Both the position numbers and the translations under genes were made by a program. A stretch of DNA of 64,000 bases from Nannocystis pusilla. GTDB taxonomy: Bacteria; Myxococcota_A; Polyangia; Nannocystales; Nannocystaceae. The notes under the pieces are model-generated. The model had not been told where the DNA came from. It did no database searches and was given only the letters and a program-made list of their open reading frames with translations. The DNA is taken from NCBI RefSeq assembly GCF_020073745.1, contig NZ_JAIRAU010000052.1:124001-188000 (forward strand), given 5' to 3'. Of the stretch, positions 1 through 6,563 are shown piece after piece. Within the stretch, counting starts at the first letter, position 1; each line of letters starts with the position of its first letter.

Positions 1-1
1 G

Positions 2-598
2 CAGGCCCTGCCGAACGCCCTGCGCGAGCTCGACGACCGCAACCTGCCGGCGGAGCGACGCGCCGTCGCGCTGGCGTGGGTGCTCCACCTGCTCGGCGAT
101 TCGCACCAGCCGCTGCACGCGGTGTCGCTGTTCTCGGCCAGGCATCTGCCGCAGGGCGACCTCGGCGGCAACGTCTTCTTCGTCGTCAAGCCCAGGCCGG
201 CCGATCCCACGCCGGTCCGCCTGCACGCGGTGTGGGACGACATGCTCGGCACCGATCCGAAGCTCGAGGCGGCGACCAAGCGGCAGATCGTCGCCGCTTT
301 CCCGCGCAGCCGACTGAAGCAGGAGCTGGCCGAGCCGGCCGACCCGCCGGCGGTCGAGGCGATGGTCAACCTCTGGCTCGACGAGAGCTACCGCGCCGCC
401 GACACGAGCGTGTACGACGCCAACCTGCGCGCCGCGCTGCTCGCCCCGTTGCCGGCCGGCGCGACCTCGGCGCTGCCGGTCGCGCTCGATCGCCGCTATC
501 TCCCGGCCGCGTTGCCCGTGGCCCGGCGACGCGCCGCGCTCGCCGGCTACCGCCTCGCCGACTGCATCCGCCGGGCCGAGAGCCGCAGCCGGCCGTGA
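2..598 (+). CDS. S1/P1 nuclease family protein, C-terminal part (5' end outside window)
   Basis: The frame is open from the left edge, so only the C-terminal ~198 residues are present. It carries the family signature LGDSHQPLH, followed by GDLGGN and LHAVWDDM. In S1/P1 nucleases these supply His and Asp ligands of the three-zinc centre that cleaves single-stranded DNA/RNA at the 3' phosphodiester bond. Known members are secreted enzymes of about 260-300 residues, so roughly the first third, with the signal peptide and N-terminal Trp ligand, is missing. It ends at TGA 596-598, converges on the next gene, and is followed within 30 bp by a copy of the CATG-N10-CATG hairpin family that could terminate it. 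A GTG at 80 is not the real start because the conserved motif runs through it. Family assignment is confident; substrate is unknown. Confidence 0.85.
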   Translation, partial: QALPNALRELDDRNLPAERRAVALAWVLHLLGDSHQPLHAVSLFSARHLPQGDLGGNVFFVVKPRPADPTPVRLHAVWDDMLGTDPKLEAATKRQIVAAFPRSRLKQELAEPADPPAVEAMVNLWLDESYRAADTSVYDANLRAALLAPLPAGATSALPVALDRRYLPAALPVARRRAALAGYRLADCIRRAESRSRP

Positions 599-621
599 GG
601 GGCGCGCGAGGGCGGGGCGTC

Positions 622-641
622 AATTGTCCTTCGGGACATGT
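622..641. repeat. CATG-14 hairpin repeat copy 1 (UUCG tetraloop)
   Basis: TGTCC (625-629), loop TTCG, GGACA (634-638) form a perfect short stem closed by the very stable UUCG tetraloop. The two NNATGT-like cores start at 622 and 636, exactly 14 bp apart, as in every other copy. It lies between the convergent 3' ends of the nuclease gene and the 121-aa gene, where a bidirectional terminator would sit, but has no T-run. Confidence 0.75.
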
Positions 642-677
642 TCGAAGGTGCAGCGGCGTGAGATGCCGTCCGCGGCG

Positions 678-1043
678 TCAGGCCTGCGGCTCGACCGTCA
701 GCTCGGTCTGCAAGTCGATGTCGGCGAAGCTGCGGACGGTGATCACGCGGCAGGCGCGGACGATGCCGCGCACGCTCTTGACCCGCTCGGCGAGCCCGGA
801 GACGGCGTCGCTGAGGGCGACGGGCGTGTCCGGCGACTTGCTGCCGTGCGTGTCGAGCACGCGATCGGACAGGTAGACGATGCCGGTGTCGAGGTCGGTG
901 ATGACGGGCTCGTGCGGCCGGGGCTTGCGATTGGCGCCGCCGAAGAACCCGGCGTCGACGATGTCGTACCAGGTGAGCTCGACGCGGTGACCGACGGGGA
1001 CCGGCGCCTGGAAGATGACGACGAACTTCTGCATGCCGGGCAT
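678..1043 (-). CDS. hypothetical protein, 121 aa
   Basis: Not recognised. A small soluble protein of 121 residues without signal peptide or membrane segment, starting MPGMQKFVVIFQAP; a second ATG three codons in is an alternative start. Two hydrophobic strand-like stretches (residues 6-30 and 48-60) and a helix around 75-92 suggest a compact alpha/beta fold. It has normal codon use and strong third-position GC, so it is probably a real gene. It faces the nuclease gene tail to tail and lies about 100 bp downstream of the Cys-rich lipoprotein gene on the same strand, so the two could be co-transcribed. Function unknown. Confidence 0.6.
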   Translation of the reverse strand: MPGMQKFVVIFQAPVPVGHRVELTWYDIVDAGFFGGANRKPRPHEPVITDLDTGIVYLSDRVLDTHGSKSPDTPVALSDAVSGLAERVKSVRGIVRACRVITVRSFADIDLQTELTVEPQA

Positions 1044-1142
1044 GCTAACCCGGCGCGGCTGCCCCCGCTGCAGGCCGCGGGCGGGCCCGAGCGGGACCTT
1101 GGATCGGCGCGACCTCCTTCGCGCTCGGATCCGTCCGACGCG

Positions 1143-1472
1143 CTACAGGCCGAACGTGCACTGCAGCCCGGTGCCGATGGCACAGACCGCGAAGTCCCCG
1201 CAGGTGTCGGCCCCGCACGCGTGGAGGTCGTTGACGGTGTCGGCCTGCTCGTCCGCGCGGCAGCGGTTGATCCGGTTCTGGCACCGCTGCTCGCACGACT
1301 CGGGGCGGATCGCCTTGTTGCACTCGCTCGCCTTGGCACAGTAGGACTTGCAGCCGGCGTTGATCTCCGTGACCGTCGCGCCGGGCTTGTATTCGTCCTT
1401 GTCGCTGCACGCGCCGGCGAGGAACACGCCGAGCACCACGAATCGCAAGTAGTCGCGCATCATCGCTCTCAC
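1143..1472 (-). CDS. small cysteine-rich lipoprotein
   Basis: A 109-residue protein with a lipoprotein signal: a positively charged start, a hydrophobic core, and lipobox LAGAC with the lipidated Cys at about residue 22. An ATG four codons downstream is an alternative start. The mature part is rich in Cys (motifs GCKSYC, SECN, SCEQRC, HACG), probably disulphide-bonded in the periplasm or on the outer membrane. Similar small Cys-rich lipoproteins are common in myxobacteria; no function can be assigned. It is followed on the same strand by the 121-aa hypothetical gene, and is preceded by a hairpin-containing spacer that separates it from the 422-aa lipoprotein gene. Confidence 0.7.
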   Translation of the reverse strand: MRAMMRDYLRFVVLGVFLAGACSDKDEYKPGATVTEINAGCKSYCAKASECNKAIRPESCEQRCQNRINRCRADEQADTVNDLHACGADTCGDFAVCAIGTGLQCTFGL

Positions 1473-1536
1473 TCCTGCGCTCTACGTGGCCGACATCGGC
1501 CGCGGCGCAAGCGAGCGGGCCGGCCGCCCGGCGTGC

Positions 1537-1563
1537 GTGCTCATGCATGGCATGCAGGAGCAC
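1537..1563. terminator. possible terminator hairpin
   Basis: GTGCTC (1537-1542) and GAGCAC (1558-1563) form a 6-bp stem enclosing ATGC repeats that can extend it imperfectly. It lies 40-66 bp downstream of the stop of the leftward 422-aa lipoprotein gene. There is no T-run, so this is only a candidate. Confidence 0.35.
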
Positions 1564-1602
1564 GCTGGTAGCCGGACGCCGGCATGATCCGCCGCGCGGC
1601 GA

Positions 1603-2871
1603 CTACTCACATTCGCACGTGCCGATGTCGATGTGCAGCCCGTCCGGTTCGCAGGACCAGCCGGCGGCGACGCAGGCGTAATAGCCGGTGCAGTCGACGC
1701 AGAGATCGGCGAGGAAGGTCGGGCATTGGGCCGCGAGCGGGTCAGGCAGGAGCCCGCAGGCTTCGCGCACCGCGTTGATCTGCTCCGCCGCCGCCGAGCA
1801 GGCCGTCATGTTGTCGGGCGGGCTGTCGCACGCGTCGCCGAAGCCGGCGTGGATGTCCAGCGCCGAGGTGCCGCGCGCCAGGTAGGTGCTGCCGTTGTCG
1901 GTCTGCTCCTCGTCGAGGTGGCGCCGGACGTAGATCGACGCGAACCCGTCGACGGGCACCTTGGCCAGCACCGCCGCCGGGATCGTGAACGACCCGTCGT
2001 CGGTCATGCGGCAGCGGATCTCGGTCCACTGCCGCGACCCCTGGGGACTGACGCTGATCACCAGCTTGAGATCGAGCGGCACGTCCCCGGTCCCGGTCCA
2101 TTGCAGGGGGAGGTCGCTGCGGCCGATCGGCGCGCCGAAGTCCGGGGCGGTGAAGCTCAGCTCCGGCGGCACCACGGGGCCCGGGAGGTCGGCGTCGCCG
2201 ACCAGGCCGCCGCGGACCTCGAAGGCGAAGCGCGTGCCGGGCGCGGGGTCGTCCTGCGGATCGAACCCGAGCCAGTGGTAGAACGGATCGCTGCCGTGCT
2301 CCATCGTGAGCATGGCGCCGGCGACCTCGACGCGGACCTCGTCGGCGCCGAGGAACGTGACGTCGTCGCTGGTGCCCACCCCGTCGGTGTCGAACACGAA
2401 TACGCCGCAGTCCTCGACCCCTTCGAATGGGTCGAGCACGTCTCCGGTCATGAAGCCTTGCGCTCCCGCCGCGTGGAAGAACTGGGCCAAAGCGCCCGCG
2501 CCCGCGTCGATCATCGTGCTGCCGGCGAAGCTGCGCAGCTCCTCGACGATCAGGAAGCCGTCGATGCCCGGCTGATAGGGCCCCGGGTCGGTCGGAATCT
2601 CCCCTTCCGTGGTCCCGGGCGCGGGTTCTTCACTCGTGGTCGACCCGGCCGAGGTGTCCTGCCCGTGGCTCGTGGAACTGGTCTGACCGGGCTCGGTCGG
2701 GCCCTCCGTCGGTACCGTCGCACCACTGCCGGTGCTCCCCGATTCGCTGCTGCTGCCAGGGTCCTCGCCGCCCGTCGTGTCCTCGCCACCCGGCGTCTTG
2801 GGACCGCAACCGAGCGCGGTCCCGACGATCCACGCGCTGCACACTCGCATCCAATTCGAATTCAAGCTCAT
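1603..2871 (-). CDS. lipoprotein with Thr/Ser/Gly-rich linker, unknown function
   Basis: 422 residues. The start chosen is the ATG at 2871 (MSLNSNWMRV), which gives a clean lipoprotein signal with lipobox TALGC (Cys22); the frame stays open upstream but that part reads as noise. Residues 23-100 are a low-complexity linker (GGEDTTGGEDPGSSSESG and similar), typical of surface lipoproteins in Nannocystaceae. The remaining ~320 residues form a folded domain with beta-rich stretches and a Cys-rich end (CVDCTGYYAC, CEPDG, CECE), likely disulphide-bonded. No enzyme motif was recognised. It probably displays an extracytoplasmic domain on a flexible stalk. Confidence 0.75.
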   Translation of the reverse strand: MSLNSNWMRVCSAWIVGTALGCGPKTPGGEDTTGGEDPGSSSESGSTGSGATVPTEGPTEPGQTSSTSHGQDTSAGSTTSEEPAPGTTEGEIPTDPGPYQPGIDGFLIVEELRSFAGSTMIDAGAGALAQFFHAAGAQGFMTGDVLDPFEGVEDCGVFVFDTDGVGTSDDVTFLGADEVRVEVAGAMLTMEHGSDPFYHWLGFDPQDDPAPGTRFAFEVRGGLVGDADLPGPVVPPELSFTAPDFGAPIGRSDLPLQWTGTGDVPLDLKLVISVSPQGSRQWTEIRCRMTDDGSFTIPAAVLAKVPVDGFASIYVRRHLDEEQTDNGSTYLARGTSALDIHAGFGDACDSPPDNMTACSAAAEQINAVREACGLLPDPLAAQCPTFLADLCVDCTGYYACVAAGWSCEPDGLHIDIGTCECE

Positions 2872-3000
2872 GGCGAGCAGTCTACTCCACCTCGCGGTGT
2901 CAGCCAACCGCGGCCGCGCGCCCGGGGCAAGCAGGCACCGCACGGAGCCCGCGGTGCGCGTGCCTCGGCGAATCTCGCGGCCCGCGGGCGCCCGCTCCGG

Positions 3001-4254
3001 CTACTGCGCCTGCACGTAGAGCGAGAACGGGAAGTTGCCCTGCGCGTCGACGAAGGTCGCGTCGGGGACGTCGATCACGAATTCGTGCATCCCGCCGCTC
3101 TGGGCGCCCCAGGGGATGATCCGGGTGTCGATCACGTCGCCGGGGCACCAGTTGCTGAACGACTGCCACTCCGCGTCCGACCGCGGGTACGGGCCGTAGA
3201 TGCCGTTGGCCTGGGTGTTGAAGTCGCGGAACGGCTCGCACGAGGTGCGCCCGGGCTTGTACTGCAGGACCATCTCGCCGTCGACGTACACGTAGTGCTC
3301 GCGGCGGACGTACTCCTCGCCGCCCGCGTTGGCGCCGTGATTGGAGGTGATGAGCACGAGCTGGGCGTTCGTGGTGTCGGCCGGCAGCTCGAATTGGACG
3401 GTCTTGCGGGTGGTGCCGAGCTCGTCGCTGGCGCCCTCGGCGTAATTGTTGAAGTCCTCGCTGATCGCCAGCGGCACCAAAACGCCGAACTCCGGGGCGG
3501 GCTTCTTGCTGTCGGTTTGGATCAGCAGCGTGCCGAGCTGGGTGTCGTTGCGACCGGCGCAGCCGGCGACCTCCTCGTTGGCGGCGTAGGGCACGCCGAA
3601 GATGCTCAGCTCGAACCAGAAGTCGTACTCGGCCAGGAGGTCGGGGTCCTTGAGGATCGGCACCAGGTTGCTGGCCTCCCACTGGTAGGGGACCGTCATC
3701 GGGTGCTTGTTCATGTCCATGAACGGAGTGATGAATCGTGCCACCTCGATGCGCTCGACCTCGGCGGGGACGTAGGTCTGGGCGCCCTTGGGCACCAGCG
3801 CCAGGTTGACCCCGCCGAGGCGGTCGTAATTGTCGCACAGCGCGCCCACGATGACGCCGAGCTTCAGGCTGGTCTGGACCTTGGCGAGCATCTCGTCGCT
3901 GAACCGGGTCGCCACCAGCGCGTTGTTGTGACGAATCACGCCGTCCGGGATCGGTTCGTCGACGGTGGCGGCGTAGCCGTCGTAGAACACGATGTCCTCG
4001 AGCACCGGGATCACCTCGGGCGCCGGGGGCGGGCCGTCGCCGGTGCTGTCGGTGCCGTCGGTGCCGTCGGTGAGCGCGTCTGTGGCGGTCGAAGTGGTGG
4101 TGGGCTCGGTTCCCTCGCCGGTCCCGGTGGTCTCGCCGGTCTCGCCGGTGGTCTCGGTCGCGGTGGCTTCGCCGGTGCTCTCACCCGTGGGCGGCGGGTT
4201 GTTGCAGGCGGCAAGCAGGACCAATAGACACGGGCTCACACGACGCAGCTTCAT
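3001..4254 (-). CDS. PNGase F-like peptide-N-glycosidase lipoprotein
   Basis: 417 residues. Lipobox LLAAC places the lipidated Cys at 17, followed by a Thr/Glu/Gly linker to about residue 75. The rest matches the two-domain peptide:N-glycosidase F fold. The N-domain has CDNYDRLGGVNLALVP and EVARFITPF, corresponding to CDEWDRYANVYVK and GRFITPY in the flavobacterial enzyme, and keeps the Asp of its catalytic Asp60 position. The C-domain has ITSNHGANAGGEEY, REHYVYVDG and SNWCPGDVIDTRI; the EE of GGEEY aligns with the region of Glu206. PNGase F removes whole N-glycans from glycoproteins by hydrolysing the Asn amide. Here it would act outside the cell, plausibly on eukaryotic or environmental glycoproteins. 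Family is fairly certain from motif order; activity is inferred. Confidence 0.75.
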   Translation of the reverse strand: MKLRRVSPCLLVLLAACNNPPPTGESTGEATATETTGETGETTGTGEGTEPTTTSTATDALTDGTDGTDSTGDGPPPAPEVIPVLEDIVFYDGYAATVDEPIPDGVIRHNNALVATRFSDEMLAKVQTSLKLGVIVGALCDNYDRLGGVNLALVPKGAQTYVPAEVERIEVARFITPFMDMNKHPMTVPYQWEASNLVPILKDPDLLAEYDFWFELSIFGVPYAANEEVAGCAGRNDTQLGTLLIQTDSKKPAPEFGVLVPLAISEDFNNYAEGASDELGTTRKTVQFELPADTTNAQLVLITSNHGANAGGEEYVRREHYVYVDGEMVLQYKPGRTSCEPFRDFNTQANGIYGPYPRSDAEWQSFSNWCPGDVIDTRIIPWGAQSGGMHEFVIDVPDATFVDAQGNFPFSLYVQAQ

Positions 4255-4400
4255 GCGTCGAGCCTATCAGATCGCCAGGACCTCGCCGCGTGAGTCGCCG
4301 CCCATGACCCGCGACCACGGTGCGACAGCGAGGGAGGTCGGGAGAGCCGCACGCCGCTGCGTGACCTCCATCTCGGGATCGAACCGCGAGGCGCTGCGGT

Positions 4401-5924
4401 TCACGGCGGGTCGGGCAGGCCGGTCTCGAGCTGCGCGCGCAGGCCGTCGGCGTCGAAGGCGGTGCTCCAGACCTCGTTGACGACGCTCGCCAGCACCTGG
4501 GCGCTCGGCTGGAGCTGGTTCGTCTCGACGACGAGCGTCTGGAGCCGCGGATCGGCGAGCTCGCGCAGGCGCGGGAGGATCCACCCGACGTCGTTGCCTG
4601 CTTTCTGCTCGGCGAGGACGCGCTGGAGGTGGAGCGCCAGCGAGGGTCCGCTCGTCAGTGAATACACATTGTCGGCCTCGGGCGGGGCGAGCGAGACGGC
4701 CAGGGCGGCGTATGTGTAGATGAACACGCTCGGGAGCAGGCCCTCGCCGGCGAAGGGGCCGTGGGTCATCGTCGCCGTCTCGAGGTCGAGCGGCGTGGCG
4801 CGCGGCCAGTAGAGCGGCTCGACGTCGGCGCACGCGGCCGCGAGGCCCAGGGTCTGCGTGACCGGAATGATGGCATCCCACGCGTCGTGCGGCAGGACGA
4901 GCCGGCCCGGCAGGCCCGGACACAGGCCGGCGTGGGTGTACGGCCCGGCGCCCGCGCCGGGCGGTGTTCCGAGCGTCGGCCTGGCGCGCCGCCAGTACGG
5001 CGAATAGAAGCCCGTCACCATGGCGGGATTCATCGACTGTTCCGGGAACGTGCCGGTCGACCAGGCCCACAGCTCGACGAAGTCCGAGGGCGCCGAGATC
5101 GGCACGACGATCCGCGGGGCGGCGTCCTGCGGGGCCTGGCTCGCGCCGAACAGCGCCATCATTCCGCCCCAGCTCGAGCCGAATGCGCCGATCCGGGCGA
5201 GGTCGATCTCGTCGGGCCGCGTGCGCGCGAACGCGTAGGGGGCGACGGCGTCGAGGACGTCGTCCGCGAGCGCGCCGCCGGCGTAGAAGCGGCCGTACGC
5301 GTGGATCGCCGCGAATCCGTTGAACGCCCACACGTTGTTCGAGCCGACCGCCTCGGCCGGATCTTGCAACGTGTAGGCGACCATGTCCTTGTCGTTGTAA
5401 TCCGGAGCGTCGACGTCCGGATGGCCGCCGTTTCCCATCTGCGCCCAGCGCTCGTCGACCTCCTCGCCCGTCCAGTCGATCCCCGCGTACGGCTGGTTCT
5501 GGATGACGAGCGGCGCCCCGGCGGCGGGGGCGTGCTGGTAGAGCAGGTAGGAGCGCCCGCCGTCCGGACGCTCGGCGCGGATGAACTCGACCGCGACCTC
5601 GCCGCCGTTGAGCATGAAGGTCTGCTCGGCGAGCGTGACGAATTGCCACTCGGCGGTCGGACCGGTGTCCGTGGGGGCGGAGTCGGTGCTGGTGGCGTCG
5701 CCGTCCGTGCCGCTCGTATTCGTGGGAGTCGTGCTCGTGACGTCGCCGCTCGTCGGGGCCGTGCTCGCGGCGCCGCTCGTCGACGCCGTCGTGTCCGAGT
5801 CGCCATCGCTGGCGGATGGGATCGGGTCGTTGCCGCAGGCGGCGAGGCCGAGGCCGAGGATGAGGCGGTGACCGGCGCGACGAGGGCGCTCCGCGACGAG
5901 GGCATTCCGGCCGGGATGCTGCAT
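4401..5924 (-). CDS. alpha/beta-hydrolase-like lipoprotein
   Basis: 507 residues from the ATG at 5924 (MQHPGRNALV). Lipobox GLAAC puts the lipidated Cys at 30, followed by a Ser/Thr/Gly/Asp linker of about 60 residues. The catalytic domain has a nucleophile elbow in RIGAFGSSWGGMMALFG (G-S-S-W-G-G), the arrangement seen in dienelactone-hydrolase, prolyl-oligopeptidase and PHB-depolymerase-type serine hydrolases. Candidate acid and His residues lie further on (HDAWDAIIPV and the MTHGPFAGEG segment). It is probably an exported esterase or peptidase anchored in a membrane; the substrate cannot be read from sequence. The frame is open upstream of the chosen start, but no signal peptide would result from those starts. 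Confidence 0.7.
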   Translation of the reverse strand: MQHPGRNALVAERPRRAGHRLILGLGLAACGNDPIPSASDGDSDTTASTSGAASTAPTSGDVTSTTPTNTSGTDGDATSTDSAPTDTGPTAEWQFVTLAEQTFMLNGGEVAVEFIRAERPDGGRSYLLYQHAPAAGAPLVIQNQPYAGIDWTGEEVDERWAQMGNGGHPDVDAPDYNDKDMVAYTLQDPAEAVGSNNVWAFNGFAAIHAYGRFYAGGALADDVLDAVAPYAFARTRPDEIDLARIGAFGSSWGGMMALFGASQAPQDAAPRIVVPISAPSDFVELWAWSTGTFPEQSMNPAMVTGFYSPYWRRARPTLGTPPGAGAGPYTHAGLCPGLPGRLVLPHDAWDAIIPVTQTLGLAAACADVEPLYWPRATPLDLETATMTHGPFAGEGLLPSVFIYTYAALAVSLAPPEADNVYSLTSGPSLALHLQRVLAEQKAGNDVGWILPRLRELADPRLQTLVVETNQLQPSAQVLASVVNEVWSTAFDADGLRAQLETGLPDPP

Positions 5925-6139
5925 GACGCCGACTGTACCCGCTTCGCCGGGCGTTGCCGCCGGCGATCGGGAGGCCGCCGCGGCTCGTGTCGCGGCTTTC
6001 GCCTCATGGCGGGCCTCGGCGCTCGGCGCTCGGCGCAGTGTTGCGTTCCTCACCAGCGTTTCACCGAGCGGGCACGACCGGGCGAGCGCCTGCAGACGCT
6101 GAACTCGCGGCTGGGGCCTCCCCGATCTTGCTGTGCCGC

Positions 6140-6511
6140 TCAGGCGCGACGGATGACGCGGATCTTGGGGTCCAGCGCGTGCAGCACGGAGGTGCCGTCG
6201 GGCTTGATGGCGACGACGACGAAGTCCAGCTCGGTCGAGAGATCGACGGCGGGCACCGCGAACGAGGTGCTGCTGATCGAGCCGCTCTTGGGCCACGGGT
6301 TCACGCCGGCCCCGACCGAGTAGGCAAATACCGCGTAGGTGACCCCGGCCACCGTGAAGTCGGAGATGGAGACCTGCACGGTGCCGGCCTGGTAGAACGT
6401 GTCCACGATCAGGGTGAACGTCTGGGATTGATAGGTGACCTGCAGCGCGTTGCTGACGAGGGTCGCGGTGAGGTTGATGGTCGTGGCTTCGGTGACGGAG
6501 ATGGTGGGCAT
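6140..6511 (-). CDS. hypothetical beta-rich protein, 123 aa
   Basis: Not recognised. From the ATG at 6511 (MPTISVTEAT) it encodes 123 residues with alternating hydrophobic/polar strands (TINLTATLVS, LQVTYQSQTFTLIVD, VQVSISDFTVAGVTYAVFAY) and no signal peptide, suggesting a small beta-sandwich. It lies 52 bp downstream of the kinase-TPR gene on the same strand, so it may be co-transcribed with that gene. Like the paralogous pair at 10.5-12.9 kb it is rich in Ser/Thr and strands, but no sequence similarity between them is evident. Confidence 0.6.
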   Translation of the reverse strand: MPTISVTEATTINLTATLVSNALQVTYQSQTFTLIVDTFYQAGTVQVSISDFTVAGVTYAVFAYSVGAGVNPWPKSGSISSTSFAVPAVDLSTELDFVVVAIKPDGTSVLHALDPKIRVIRRA

Positions 6512-6563
6512 CGTCGTGTTCCAGGGCTGGGCTGTGTGATCGAGGTCGGTCGTCTCGGGGGCA

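Noticed and set aside
1024..1046. GCATGC ... GCATGC near the start of the 121-aa gene
   Set aside because: Spacing is 9 bp and it lies at a start codon; chance palindromes of this kind are expected.
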